Below are positions 53,930 to 62,862 of a stretch of DNA of 64,000 bases, piece by piece. Source of the DNA: Ferdinandcohnia sp036962705 (GTDB lineage Bacteria; Bacillota; Bacilli; Bacillales; Bacillaceae_L); NCBI RefSeq assembly GCF_036962705.1, contig NZ_JBALOQ010000027.1:57132-121131 (forward strand), read 5' to 3'. Positions within the stretch are counted from its first letter, which is position 1, and the number at the start of each line of letters is the position of its first letter. The notes beneath the pieces were generated by a model that did not search any database, was not told the origin of the DNA, and saw only the letters and a program-made list of their open reading frames with translations. The translations under genes were made by a program, and so were the position numbers.

Positions 53930-54661
53930 ATGGAGGAAGGTTGGATCTTTCTATTCCTGATTGTCCTAATATCTTCTTTACTGCAAACATGTACGGGCTA
54001 CGGATTTTCAGTAATAAGCACACCGTTTTTATTTTTGATTTATCCCGTTCATACGGCGATTCAGATTAATATTATTCTTTCCCTATGTCTTTCCTTATTT
54101 ATGATTTTTAAAATAGGAAAAGAAATCGATAAAGCCCTGTTAATACGTTTAATAAAAGGTAGTAGTGTAGGAACTCTCTTAGGAATTCCGATTTATCTTT
54201 ATTTGGATGTCACCTTACTAAAGATCATAGTGGGTGTACTGATTCTGATTTTCACAGTTCTTCTTATTTTAAAATTAACCATCCTCCAAACAAAGAAAAG
54301 GGACATCTTAACAGGTGGAATATCTGGCCTTCTAACGACAAGCATGGGAATACCCGGTCCGCCTCTGTTACTTTACTTTTCTGGGAGTGCAATGGATAAA
54401 GACAACTTTCGGAACACTCCATTAGTCTACAATCTCTTTGTCTATTTCATTAGCTTAATTTTACAAATCATATTTAGCGGTACAAGTTTAGTCGTTTGGA
54501 ATGCTTCCCTGATTTCCATTCCTGCGCTTTTTTTAGGCATGTTGCTGGGGCAGTTCTTCTTTAAGAAGGTCAGCCAGAGCACCTTTCGATTGATTTCTTA
54601 TCTGATACTACTCTTTACAGGCGGTTATTTAATTATCATGAACTTCTTTGTCATTACTTAA
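53930..54661 (+). CDS. TauE/SafE (TSUP) family exporter
   Basis: 243 residues, about eight membrane segments: SSLLQTCTGYGFSVISTPFLF near 13-33 and TTSMGIPGPPLLLYFSG near 140-156 are the two TauE repeats. Family members export sulfite or sulfoacetate. Downstream of the hydratase and YeiH genes it fits sulfite detoxification. AAGGGGGG precedes the ATG. Confidence 0.87.
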   Translation: MEEGWIFLFLIVLISSLLQTCTGYGFSVISTPFLFLIYPVHTAIQINIILSLCLSLFMIFKIGKEIDKALLIRLIKGSSVGTLLGIPIYLYLDVTLLKIIVGVLILIFTVLLILKLTILQTKKRDILTGGISGLLTTSMGIPGPPLLLYFSGSAMDKDNFRNTPLVYNLFVYFISLILQIIFSGTSLVVWNASLISIPALFLGMLLGQFFFKKVSQSTFRLISYLILLFTGGYLIIMNFFVIT

Positions 54662-54786
54662 GGGATAATTGGATAATTAAAACTTATTCGATAAGCAATT
54701 ATCTCATTGTTGTATAGGTCCATGATATTTGGCATTGCTTTCATATTTGTCTCATATGAGTAAAAACTCTTAGTTCTCCCCATAGG

Positions 54787-54842
54787 AAAAACACCTCCCG
54801 CTTGTCATATTAATAAATACGACCTGAGAGGTGTTTTTTCCT
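54787..54842. terminator. Bidirectional terminator between the two TauE genes
   Basis: AAAAACACCTC pairs with GAGGTGTTTTTT across a long loop, with T-runs both ways. Confidence 0.85.
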
Positions 54843-54904
54843 TTGTTTCAATTAATTTGATCTCTCCACTATGAACTGTACGTTTTTTATTCCCCTTCTT
54901 TTTC

Positions 54905-55675
54905 TCAAAAATAAATATCAAAAAAAAGCTTTATACTCACAAGCAGAATTAAGTACGCAGCAATTCTCTTTAATGTGATTGAATTCAGTCGTTTTGTTAT
55001 ACGTCCGCCAATTTGGGCCCCCGTGATTCCCCCTAAAATCAGCATAAACGCATAACCTATAGGAATAGTGCTGATACCCAGTTTAGTAATCAGACTCCCC
55101 GATGCTAAAAGAAAACAAATAAGCAGACTGGAACCTATTGCAGTTTTTATAGGAAGCTTGAAAACAAAAATCATAAGTGGTACAAAAATAAATCCCGCCG
55201 CAATTCCTACTAATCCCCCTGAAATACCTATTATAAAACTGGCCAATACAGTAAGGATGATTGAAAAAATTGTAAAATTATAAGGTTCCGATTCCTCATT
55301 TGATTTATAGGGTATTTGCATTACAATGGCAGCCGTAACAGCCAGAAAAGCAAATATGGTACGTAAAAAAAAGTCAGAGGAATAGGAAGCTAATAGCACC
55401 CCAATGATGCCGCCAATAAACGCCGGAATACCCATGATTAAGACTACTTTCCATACGACAAGTTTGTGCCGTATATAATAAAATCCACCAGAAAGCGTTG
55501 AAAAAAATGTTTGCATAATAGAAAAACCAGCTATCGTGTGCATCGGAAAAGTTTTACCTGTCAGTAAAGGAAAAACAAACATTAGCATAAAGACTAAAAT
55601 AATTCCTCCTCCAATTGATAACAAGCCCGTAAATATTCCAGATAAAAAACCGATTAACAACATAGTTACATACAT
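54905..55675 (-). CDS. Second TauE/SafE (TSUP) family exporter
   Basis: 256 residues with eight likely membrane segments; GFLSGIFTGLLSIGGGIILV (9-28) and GISGGLVGIAAGFIFVPLM (near 140-158) are the two repeats. It differs from the first TauE gene in sequence, so it is not a recent duplicate. Convergent with the operon; AAGGAGC precedes the ATG. Likely also a sulfite/sulfonate exporter of the island. Confidence 0.86.
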   Translation of the reverse strand: MYVTMLLIGFLSGIFTGLLSIGGGIILVFMLMFVFPLLTGKTFPMHTIAGFSIMQTFFSTLSGGFYYIRHKLVVWKVVLIMGIPAFIGGIIGVLLASYSSDFFLRTIFAFLAVTAAIVMQIPYKSNEESEPYNFTIFSIILTVLASFIIGISGGLVGIAAGFIFVPLMIFVFKLPIKTAIGSSLLICFLLASGSLITKLGISTIPIGYAFMLILGGITGAQIGGRITKRLNSITLKRIAAYLILLVSIKLFFDIYF

Positions 55676-56089
55676 CTTTGAGCTCCTTAATTTATTTCAT
55701 GGTTAATCCTTTAACGCCTTTAGGTAGTTCTTATTTGAGCAACATGAATTACGATATTATTCATCCTCGACTATTAGAATGGATTTGAATAATCAGTAAA
55801 AAGCATAGGTTCCAAACTAAAAAATAATTTAGATATTATGATAAATACACTTCGAAGAACAGGTAAAAAACTCTTTAGTAAGAGATTGGTTTGATAATGA
55901 TGTTCACTTAATGTTAATCACCAAAGACCCAACCAATAGTTTCATTAAATCACAATTTTATTAAATATTCAATATTTTCATAATATTATACGTACTGTTC
56001 TTTACATATAAGCAACAAGTTAAGACAAAAATATACCCGATTTTGGGAAACAGGGACATTAGGACATGGAATTCTGTCCCCGTACCCCA
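55676..56089. other. Gene-free AT-rich stretch
   Basis: 414 bases with no supported gene, hairpin or repeat. It carries the promoter of the second TauE gene at its left side and the tail of the prenyltransferase gene at its right. Confidence 0.5.
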
Positions 56090-56851
56090 TTATATCCCGC
56101 CGTACCTTCTCTTTCGTTGCCGGTATTCTTCTAGCGCATTCAGAAATTCCTTTTCTGAGAAATCTGGCCAGAGCACATCGGTAAACCAGAACTCAGTATA
56201 GGCCAACTGCCAGAGCAGAAAATTGCTCAGGCGTTTTTCCCCGCCAGTGCGAATTAGCAGGTCAGGGTCTGGTAGATTAGCAGTATACAAATACCGTGAA
56301 AACTCCTGTTCATCCAGATCATCCAGTGACAATTTCTTCTCATTCATATCCGAGAACAACTCTTTCATGGCATTTAAAATCTCTTGTCTGCCTCCATAGT
56401 TTAGCGCAAAATTCAACTGAAGGCCGTCATTGTCTCGTGTACGGTGGACTGCATATTGTATTGCTTCACGTGTAGAGGCTGGGAGATTTTCCATATCTCC
56501 TATTGCCTCAATACGCACATTATTGGAGATTAGTTCTGGCAGATAAATATGAAGAAACTCCTTAGGTAGTCTCAATATCGTATCAACCTCAGGCTTAGGA
56601 CGTTTCCAGTTTTCCGTGGAAAACGTATAAAGTGTCAGAACCTTAACTTTGCATTTGACTGCTATCCTGACAATTTTTACGACAGCAGTTACACCCTCCT
56701 TATGGCCAGCAACCCTTGGCAAGCCCCGCTTCCGAGCCCAGCGTCCGTTTCCATCCATTACGATTGCTACATGTTCCGGTGTATCATGGTCAGCAAACTG
56801 AACGGCTTCATTTAATTGTTTATGTTTAAAAAAAGGAATTTTCATCGACAT
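56090..56851 (-). CDS. uppS: Isoprenyl transferase (UppS-like), probable second copy
   Basis: 253 residues of cis-prenyltransferase form: VAIVMDGNGRWARKRGLPR with catalytic Asp, YTFSTENWKRP, RTGGEKRLSNFLLWQLAYTE and FTDVLWPDF. It makes polyprenyl diphosphate. Canonical uppS sits in the rpsB-tsf-pyrH-frr-uppS-cdsA cluster; here no such neighbours occur, so this is probably an extra paralogue. ATG 56851 follows GAGGGG; the frame is open 20 codons further, overlapping the XRE gene. Confidence 0.87.
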   Translation of the reverse strand: MSMKIPFFKHKQLNEAVQFADHDTPEHVAIVMDGNGRWARKRGLPRVAGHKEGVTAVVKIVRIAVKCKVKVLTLYTFSTENWKRPKPEVDTILRLPKEFLHIYLPELISNNVRIEAIGDMENLPASTREAIQYAVHRTRDNDGLQLNFALNYGGRQEILNAMKELFSDMNEKKLSLDDLDEQEFSRYLYTANLPDPDLLIRTGGEKRLSNFLLWQLAYTEFWFTDVLWPDFSEKEFLNALEEYRQRKRRYGGI

Positions 56852-56903
56852 AGTATATCCCCTCGAAATGTTGTTGGTCAATGGATGATGTCCCCGTGTC
56901 CCA

Positions 56904-57113
56904 TCATTCATTGCTTCGGTATTCTAAAATATCCCCTGGTTGACAGTCTAATGACTTACAAATTGCTTCTAATGTGGAAAGTCGAATCGCTTTTGCTTTT
57001 CCATTTTTCAAGATAGAAAGGTTCGCCATTGTGATTCCCACTCTTTCTGAAAGCTCTGTTACGCTCATTTTCCTTTTAGCCAACATCACATCAATATTGA
57101 TAATAATTGCCAT
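56904..57113 (-). CDS. Small XRE regulator (YozG-like)
   Basis: 69 residues, HTH of the Cro/CI small group: KRKMSVTELSERVGITMANLSILKNGKAKAIRLSTLEAICKSLDC. It is coupled to the DUF2975 gene upstream, a standard pair. ATG 57113 follows GAGGTG; a GTG 9 bases upstream overlaps that site. Confidence 0.86.
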   Translation of the reverse strand: MAIIINIDVMLAKRKMSVTELSERVGITMANLSILKNGKAKAIRLSTLEAICKSLDCQPGDILEYRSNE

Positions 57114-57123
57114 TGTTTTCACC

Positions 57124-57615
57124 TCAGACCGTTAAATCATTTTCTGTTTTTATACGAATCGCTTCTTGTAAAAGTTTTTTGAGAACTGCTGCAAAGACAG
57201 CAATGATCATTGAAGCACCAACAGCAACCATTCCGATTATGACAAGACCTGGTGCGTCATCCCACTCCGCAATGATAAAGATGAATGGTAAGGCAGCTAA
57301 ATACAAGCAACTTATGGTGATGGCACAGTTTCTAATTTTCTTTAGAGCACTTACAGATAAATCCGAGAACGCAATGTTCCTGTCAATATAATTTAAAAGC
57401 GTAAACGCATGATACAATGCAACGTAGAACGGTATAGCAGAAACATACATTAGTGTTAAAATGCCGAGCACCATATATCCCAACGTTGCACCATTGCCTG
57501 CTTCTTCAAATGCGACATTCGCTATCTTAGGTAACAAAAATAGGCACAAAGCCAAAACGGGAATCCCCATTATAATTACAGCTAACTTTAAAAAAAGTGT
57601 AGAACTTTGTTTCAT
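57124..57615 (-). CDS. DUF2975 membrane protein
   Basis: 163 residues, four membrane segments (about 10-30, 45-68, 95-112 and 120-148) with YIDRNIAFSDLSVSALKKIRNCAI as the family block. DUF2975 genes are paired with YozG-type XRE regulators. GAGGTG precedes the ATG. Function unknown. Confidence 0.83.
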   Translation of the reverse strand: MKQSSTLFLKLAVIIMGIPVLALCLFLLPKIANVAFEEAGNGATLGYMVLGILTLMYVSAIPFYVALYHAFTLLNYIDRNIAFSDLSVSALKKIRNCAITISCLYLAALPFIFIIAEWDDAPGLVIIGMVAVGASMIIAVFAAVLKKLLQEAIRIKTENDLTV

Positions 57616-57727
57616 ATAAACACCTCATTCATTTAATGTCAATTTAATTTAACATATATTTTATCGTTTTACAATAAAATATTATTGAAATTTATTCTAT
57701 TTTTATTGCATCTTGTTTTTCAGACAA

Positions 57728-57756
57728 CAAAAAAGCGTTAATTCATGAATTAACGC
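57728..57756 (-). terminator. Terminator with a perfect 22-bp palindrome
   Basis: GCGTTAATTCATGAATTAACGC at 57735-57756 followed on the minus strand by T6. It ends the transcript of the next gene. Confidence 0.85.
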
Positions 57757-57770
57757 ACGTTTTATAACAT

Positions 57771-58610
57771 TTATTTATTATCATTCACATTTTTAGGTAA
57801 ACATTCTTCTTCGGGCTTTATATGAACCTGTTTCCACGGCTCATTCCCTACTTTGCGAAATTGAGCAATTTCTACGTCAGTCCCATTCGTTAATGTAAAA
57901 AACGTAATACAATAATCCGCTCCATCATTACCATGAAAGCAAATATTATTAACATATCCATTTATCATTATTGGATACTTATGTTGAATCATTTTGCACC
58001 ATTCACCAAATTTTATTTCTACTACCGCTTCCCCATCATGGTTCCAGCCATGATATGGGGCACAGAGAAAATCTTCTCTAATCTTAGTCAAATCTGAAAT
58101 TCGAAAGCCTTCCTTTTCGTGTTCAAGCTGGATAAATCCATATGAATAGCCAAAGTACTCAACCATCAGGTCTTCCCGCAACTCAATCGTTTCTATTTCA
58201 TAAAAAAATCTGATCTCTCGCTCTCCAGCTGGCACTCGGGAAAGCTTTATTAAACTCGTATGACCTATTCCAGCAAACGAAGCTACATATTTTTCATAGC
58301 TTAGTTTATCTTGATATGATTTTGACAAAAAATTATAGGCAAGAGGAAATGGAAGTTCGCCATTACCTATGGAACCGCAACTCCTCAATCCTATACTTGC
58401 TGCTTCCCGTAAAATACTAAAATAGTTGATAAGTGTATCCTCGGGTGTCTTCGTAAGTTCTGTGGGTAGCTGGATCTGTTCATGCGTTTTATCATAATAG
58501 GGATTCCAGAACTCCCAATTGCTAAATTTTAAATTTAAAGCTTTCATACAAGATGGACGAAAATACTTTTGATGATACGAAGTTATGTCATTTTGATTTC
58601 GTTTTAGCAT
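57771..58610 (-). CDS. Unknown soluble protein
   Basis: 279 residues, no signal and no membrane segment. Cys and aromatic rich (FRPSCMKALNLKFSNWEFWNPYYD). The middle (KLSYEKYVASFAGIGHTSLIKLSRV) has the look of an NTF2-like fold, but I recognise no family. AGGGTG precedes the ATG. Stand-alone transcript with its own terminator. Confidence 0.7.
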   Translation of the reverse strand: MLKRNQNDITSYHQKYFRPSCMKALNLKFSNWEFWNPYYDKTHEQIQLPTELTKTPEDTLINYFSILREAASIGLRSCGSIGNGELPFPLAYNFLSKSYQDKLSYEKYVASFAGIGHTSLIKLSRVPAGEREIRFFYEIETIELREDLMVEYFGYSYGFIQLEHEKEGFRISDLTKIREDFLCAPYHGWNHDGEAVVEIKFGEWCKMIQHKYPIMINGYVNNICFHGNDGADYCITFFTLTNGTDVEIAQFRKVGNEPWKQVHIKPEEECLPKNVNDNK

Positions 58611-58710
58611 AGTTAGTCACCCTAGATTTAGTCTATGGGTGGTTGTAGAAAAGGGTGTAGGAACTGGTTTCCCTTTTATAAAACTTTATAGTTTGAGTAT
58701 TTATAAAGGT

Positions 58711-59583
58711 CTACTTCACCATATTCCAAAATTGTGCTGCAGCTTTTGAGATAGGTGCATCTTTTAATTTCATCATTACTGGTTCTATACTAAAATCAAA
58801 CTGCCCAAATTCGTATATCTTTAATTGATCGAAAAACAAGGATTTATAATGCATTCTTGGAATTATGGAGATTCCTAATTCTCGATTGACAAGCCCAACA
58901 ACCATGGGAATATCTTTACATTCGACAATTATATTTGGTTTTACTTCCTGTTCATCAAAAGCTTTTAAAATATTTTCATGAAAAGAGTGACCTTCCATTG
59001 CACCGAGCATGATAAAAGGAAGATGAGCGATTTCCTTTATCGTGGGTTGAGGTGAGAGTGACGTCGCCAAGCTTCTAGGTACAATAAGGATGGCAGGTTC
59101 TTTTTTCAAGATTTTCGTCTCGAATTCCTCTGTATTACTTGGTCTTATAAGTAAAGCAATATCAATTTCTTTTTGTCGTACCTTTTTTAATAAACCTTCT
59201 GAGTCCCCCGAAAAAATATTTACTTTGATTTGAGGAAACTGTTCTCTAAATTGAGCAATGTAATCAATCAACATATTTGAACATGCAGACGAGACACCTA
59301 TGCGTACTGTCCCCGCTGTACCTTCTTCTATTTCATGAATCCGCCTTTTCACTTCATCCATTTGACTTAATAATTGCTCGGCATATTGATATAACAGTTC
59401 ACCTGATTCAGTTAGCTCCCATTTTTGACGATAACGTTGAATTAAAGTAGTACCCAGCTCTGCTTCAAGTTTTTTTAACAATTGACTTAATGGGGGCTGG
59501 GCGATGTTCAAACTTTGAGCTGCTTTCGAAATATTCCCTTGTTTAACGATTTCTTTGTAATATTGTAATTGACGAATATCCAT
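58711..59583 (-). CDS. LysR family regulator
   Basis: 290 residues: N-terminal HTH (NISKAAQSLNIAQPPLSQLLKKLE) and LysR substrate-binding domain (90-290). Divergent from the YczE-type gene, with 115 bases between, the classical layout for control of the neighbour. ATGGAGC precedes the ATG. Confidence 0.9.
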   Translation of the reverse strand: MDIRQLQYYKEIVKQGNISKAAQSLNIAQPPLSQLLKKLEAELGTTLIQRYRQKWELTESGELLYQYAEQLLSQMDEVKRRIHEIEEGTAGTVRIGVSSACSNMLIDYIAQFREQFPQIKVNIFSGDSEGLLKKVRQKEIDIALLIRPSNTEEFETKILKKEPAILIVPRSLATSLSPQPTIKEIAHLPFIMLGAMEGHSFHENILKAFDEQEVKPNIIVECKDIPMVVGLVNRELGISIIPRMHYKSLFFDQLKIYEFGQFDFSIEPVMMKLKDAPISKAAAQFWNMVK

Positions 59584-59698
59584 TTTTTAGCTCCATTATA
59601 TGTTTTTATATATGATATGTATCAAATATATATATTATTAATATACCAAATCCCATGATAATATTGGAGTTGGACTATTTTTTCATAAGGAGGATTTT

Positions 59699-60415
59699 AT
59701 GAATCATATAAATGTGACCATGAAGCGACTTGGTTTGTACATTATTGGCTTGTTATTTCTTTCCCTTGGTGTCAGCTTTTCAATACAAGCGGATCTTGGT
59801 GTATCGCCAGTCTCGTCATTAGCCTATGCATTTGCACTGACTTCAGGTTTGTCCGTCGGAACCATGACAGTAGTTGCAAATGTTTTATTTATTTTCATAC
59901 AAGTGATTTTAAGTAAACGATTCAATATGAGGGAATCGATCGTACAATTAATTATTTCATTTTTATTTGGTTTTTTTATGGATTTAACTTTATTTCTTGT
60001 CCAACTATTACCTGCACCTGAAACATTAATCATGCGCTGGGCCTTTTTATTGATTAGTTTATTTGTTGTTGCAATTGGTTTACTTGGATATTTCACTACG
60101 AAATTTCCTTTAATGCCCTACGATGAATTAACGTTTGTAATAAGCGAAAAATATAAGAAGGAACTTAGTAAAGCTAAAATTTCCAGTGATTTACTAAATG
60201 TTTGTGTGGCTGGTTTAGTATGCATCATATTTATTCAATCATTAGGAGCCGTTGGTATTGGTACAGTGGTTGCTGCATACTTCATCGGTAAAATTTTGGG
60301 ATGGTTGATGAAACATTACCAGAAATATTTAACACAGTGGATATATATAAATAAAGAAGAACCATCTCAAGATATTGAGGCAGTTCAAAAAGAAAACACG
60401 AGTCTTTCATCTTAA
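59699..60415 (+). CDS. YczE/YyaS/YitT family membrane protein
   Basis: 238 residues, five membrane segments: RLGLYIIGLLFLSLGVSFSI, SLAYAFALTSGLSVGTMTVV near 36-60 and MPYDELTFVISEKYK near 138-152 are family blocks. YczE in B. subtilis affects surfactin/bacillaene-type product formation; the general role is unknown. AAGGAGG precedes the ATG. Probable target of the divergent LysR protein. Confidence 0.82.
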   Translation: MNHINVTMKRLGLYIIGLLFLSLGVSFSIQADLGVSPVSSLAYAFALTSGLSVGTMTVVANVLFIFIQVILSKRFNMRESIVQLIISFLFGFFMDLTLFLVQLLPAPETLIMRWAFLLISLFVVAIGLLGYFTTKFPLMPYDELTFVISEKYKKELSKAKISSDLLNVCVAGLVCIIFIQSLGAVGIGTVVAAYFIGKILGWLMKHYQKYLTQWIYINKEEPSQDIEAVQKENTSLSS

Positions 60416-60440
60416 CATGAAGATTCGTGTTTTCTTTTTC
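60391..60440 (+). terminator. Terminator overlapping the end of the YczE-type gene
   Basis: AGAAAACACGAGTCTTTCAT (inside the last codons) pairs with ATGAAGATTCGTGTTTTCTT after the stop, then TTTC. The stem starts before the stop codon, so terminating ribosomes may compete with its folding. Confidence 0.85.
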
Positions 60441-60556
60441 ATTATGATTCTTACCCTCATCTAAGCAAATTGCCGCTGCTTATTGTATGAATTATTGTAA
60501 ACACTTGAAATTTGCTAAACTAAAAAAGGGCCCTTTTGGACACTTTTAAGGATTTG

Positions 60557-60751
60557 TTATACGTAAAGCCAAATATAGATTCCAACTGCAATCAATGAGA
60601 GCAGGATTACCACTGTATAGATCACTGTTAGGTTGATACTATTTCTTTTGGTTTTTTCGCGGTAGTTTGAATCCCCTTTTCCTGCGATTAAAATTGTTCC
60701 GATTAATGCAGCGATTCCAAGGATAATCACGATGATAAATGCGAATTTCAT
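60557..60751 (-). CDS. Small two-segment membrane protein
   Basis: 64 residues with membrane segments at about 3-23 and 42-62 and a basic loop (YREKTKRNS). No family recognised. GAGGTG lies 6 bases before ATG 60751. It follows the EamA gene in the same direction by 14 bases and is likely co-transcribed. Confidence 0.65.
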   Translation of the reverse strand: MKFAFIIVIILGIAALIGTILIAGKGDSNYREKTKRNSINLTVIYTVVILLSLIAVGIYIWLYV

Positions 60752-60765
60752 TTTTTTCACCTCGG

Positions 60766-61683
60766 TTATAAAGTTGTCTCATTTTCTATTATAGATTTTT
60801 TCGGAAGTCTTTCGCTTGTTTCTTGAACGATGACTACAGCTGAAATCACCATGATAATCCCGACATATTGCCACATTTGCAATGTTTCCTCGAAGATAAA
60901 AAAACCAATGATGGCAGCGACGACCGGTTCAATTGTTGCAATTATGGATGCCCTACTTGATTCGATATACTGTAAACCTTTTGTATATAGGATAAATGCC
61001 AGCATTGTTGATAGAAAGCCTAGACCTACGATGTAAAACCATGATTTGATATCTGTAAACAAATTCATGGCAGACCAGATTCCACTAAACGGTGTCACTG
61101 CGACTGCAGCGAAAATAAACGTATATACCGTGACAGTTAGAGAATCATATTTTGCAAGAGCAAACTTGCCGAAGATACTATACAGTGCATAAAAGAAACC
61201 GGAACCGATTCCTACTACTAGTCCAATGAGTGAGATTGTCCCCGAAAAATTCGGAAAGACCCCAACTACAAAGGCACAGCCCAGAATTGTTACAGCAAGC
61301 GCCAGCATTTTTCGAATGGTCAGTTTCTCTTTAAATAGAAGCCTAGCAAATATCGTGACAAAAGCTGGTGCCGTATAAAGCAGAATGGCGGCAACGGAAA
61401 TCGAGGTTTCCTCAATCGCGACAAACATACACCAGTTAAAAAGGACAATACTAATGATACCTGTTCCAATAAAGTATTTGCTGTCCGGTATCTTAATTTT
61501 AAAGGCATGGGGATTTTTTAGTAATGCATATGTAATCAGAAAAATGGAGGCTGCAATTGCTCTAACTGCCACAACCTGTAATGGCGTAAAACCTATTGCG
61601 TACAGATTGCTTACAAATAAGCCAATAATCCCCCATAATGACGCACCTGCTGCAATTGAAAGCCCCGCCATCTTTTTATTCAT
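60766..61683 (-). CDS. EamA/DMT family transporter
   Basis: 305 residues, ten membrane segments in two EamA repeats (5-140, 150-285): SLWGIIGLFVSNLYAIGFTP and AFILYTKGLQYIESSRASIIATIEPVVAAI are typical of RhaT/YdcZ-like metabolite exporters. GGAGGAA precedes ATG 61683. A second EamA gene lies 1.2 kb upstream. Confidence 0.88.
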   Translation of the reverse strand: MNKKMAGLSIAAGASLWGIIGLFVSNLYAIGFTPLQVVAVRAIAASIFLITYALLKNPHAFKIKIPDSKYFIGTGIISIVLFNWCMFVAIEETSISVAAILLYTAPAFVTIFARLLFKEKLTIRKMLALAVTILGCAFVVGVFPNFSGTISLIGLVVGIGSGFFYALYSIFGKFALAKYDSLTVTVYTFIFAAVAVTPFSGIWSAMNLFTDIKSWFYIVGLGFLSTMLAFILYTKGLQYIESSRASIIATIEPVVAAIIGFFIFEETLQMWQYVGIIMVISAVVIVQETSERLPKKSIIENETTL

Positions 61684-61770
61684 CAGCGCTTCCTCCGATT
61701 TATGTATTGCCAATATGTTACCAAAATTTGAAAGACTTTAAAAGTAATTATCCTCTTTTTTAGTATACAA

Positions 61771-61800
61771 AAAAGCCAAGCACAACTTTGCTTAGCTTTT
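61771..61800 (-). terminator. Terminator of the lipoprotein gene
   Basis: On the minus strand AAAAGCTAAGCA pairs with TGCTTGGCTTTT across AAGTTG, then TTTTTTG. Confidence 0.88.
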
Positions 61801-61806
61801 CCTTTT

Positions 61807-62538
61807 TTATCTTATAGGTACTTCAAACTCTTCGTCACCTTGTAGCACTTTAAGTACTAACGGTTTATCTGTTTCAGAAACAGGTGTAGGAACTTGGAAA
61901 TAGATATGAACATTCCCCTTTGTTAATGGATCTACACTAGCCCCACCGAATTTTGTACCATTCTCTTCTTCGGTAGCAGCTAAACTTTCAAACTCATGCT
62001 TGCCATCATATAGTAAAAAGAATTTAACGTCTGCAAGCTTGTGACCATAGTGAAAAATATCTGTTGTATCATTATTAATTGTACCTGTTATATGAAAATA
62101 GATTTGGGAATCAGCATTTGTACTACGACTTGCCCAAATATCATCAGGATCCCCATTAGAAACTGAAAACTCTTTTACAAATGATGCATTCGAGAGTGTA
62201 ATTTCTACAGAGTCATTGTCATAATAGAATACCTTATCGGAATCAAATAAGTTTTCTGCTGGTTCAACAGTTTTTTTCTCATCTCCTCCAGAAGATCGAA
62301 AAACTTCTGCTTCCTTGCCATTGGTTTCTTTGTCTTTTTCGTCTTTTTCGTCTTTTTCGTCTGATTCTTGAGCTTCTGTGTCCTCTTCTTGATCATTTGG
62401 CTCACTTTCTGCTCCATTCGTATTAGACGCATTTGACTGGTTGTCGTTATTCTTTGATGCTTCATTTGAACTACCACAAGCTGCTAAAATCAATGCTAAT
62501 ACTAAAGTTATAAGTATACTTCCCCATTTTTTCTCCAT
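61807..62538 (-). CDS. Acidic lipoprotein with DEK repeats
   Basis: 243 residues. Signal with lipobox LILAACGSS (Cys near 21), then an Asn/Ser-rich linker, then a DEKDEKDEKDKE stretch coded by repeated 9-base units (62337-62362 on the plus strand reads GTCTTTTTC-like). The C-terminal domain (about 110-243; contains FHITGTINNDT and FLLYDGKHEFES) looks like a DUF4352/immunoglobulin-like surface domain. AGGAGG precedes the ATG. Function unknown. Confidence 0.78.
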   Translation of the reverse strand: MEKKWGSILITLVLALILAACGSSNEASKNNDNQSNASNTNGAESEPNDQEEDTEAQESDEKDEKDEKDKETNGKEAEVFRSSGGDEKKTVEPAENLFDSDKVFYYDNDSVEITLSNASFVKEFSVSNGDPDDIWASRSTNADSQIYFHITGTINNDTTDIFHYGHKLADVKFFLLYDGKHEFESLAATEEENGTKFGGASVDPLTKGNVHIYFQVPTPVSETDKPLVLKVLQGDEEFEVPIR

Positions 62539-62683
62539 AATTCTCCTCCTATTTCTTCCCTCAAAAATTAATTATAGTATCCAAATTTTGGGCAAACAAC
62601 AGGATAGGTGAAAAATAGGAAGAAATTCCCTTTTTACACAAAAGGAAACATGAGGCTTTATGACTATATTGTGTGTATAACAC

Positions 62684-62820
62684 CTACTTATTTCTCATCT
62701 CAATAAAAAAGATATTTGATTTCCCACCTCGTTTTGCTTCAAACATAGCCTTATCAGCACGTTTCATAAGAACCTCAAGTGTGTCACCATGTTCCGGGAA
62801 AATACATTCATTTCTACTAA
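62684..62820 (-). pseudogene. Remnant of a GGDEF domain
   Basis: A minus-strand frame ending in TAG reads IFPEHGDTLEVLMKRADKAM then FEAKRGGKSNIFFIEM, the standard end of a diguanylate cyclase GGDEF domain. No start, active site or upstream domain is present; the terminator of the EamA gene lies directly upstream. It is a relic about 40 codons long. Confidence 0.72.
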
Positions 62821-62821
62821 A

Positions 62822-62851
62822 AAACCACGAAACTGAAGTTCCGTGGTTTTG
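62822..62851 (-). terminator. Terminator of the second EamA gene
   Basis: AAAACCACG..AACT pairs with AGTT..CGTGGTTTT; T6 follows on the minus strand. Confidence 0.88.
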
Positions 62852-62862
62852 TTACGCCTATG

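Noticed and set aside
60524..60537. AAAAGGGCCCTTTT as terminator of the small membrane protein gene
   Set aside because: A palindrome without a loop cannot fold into a stable hairpin of useful length; left unassigned.
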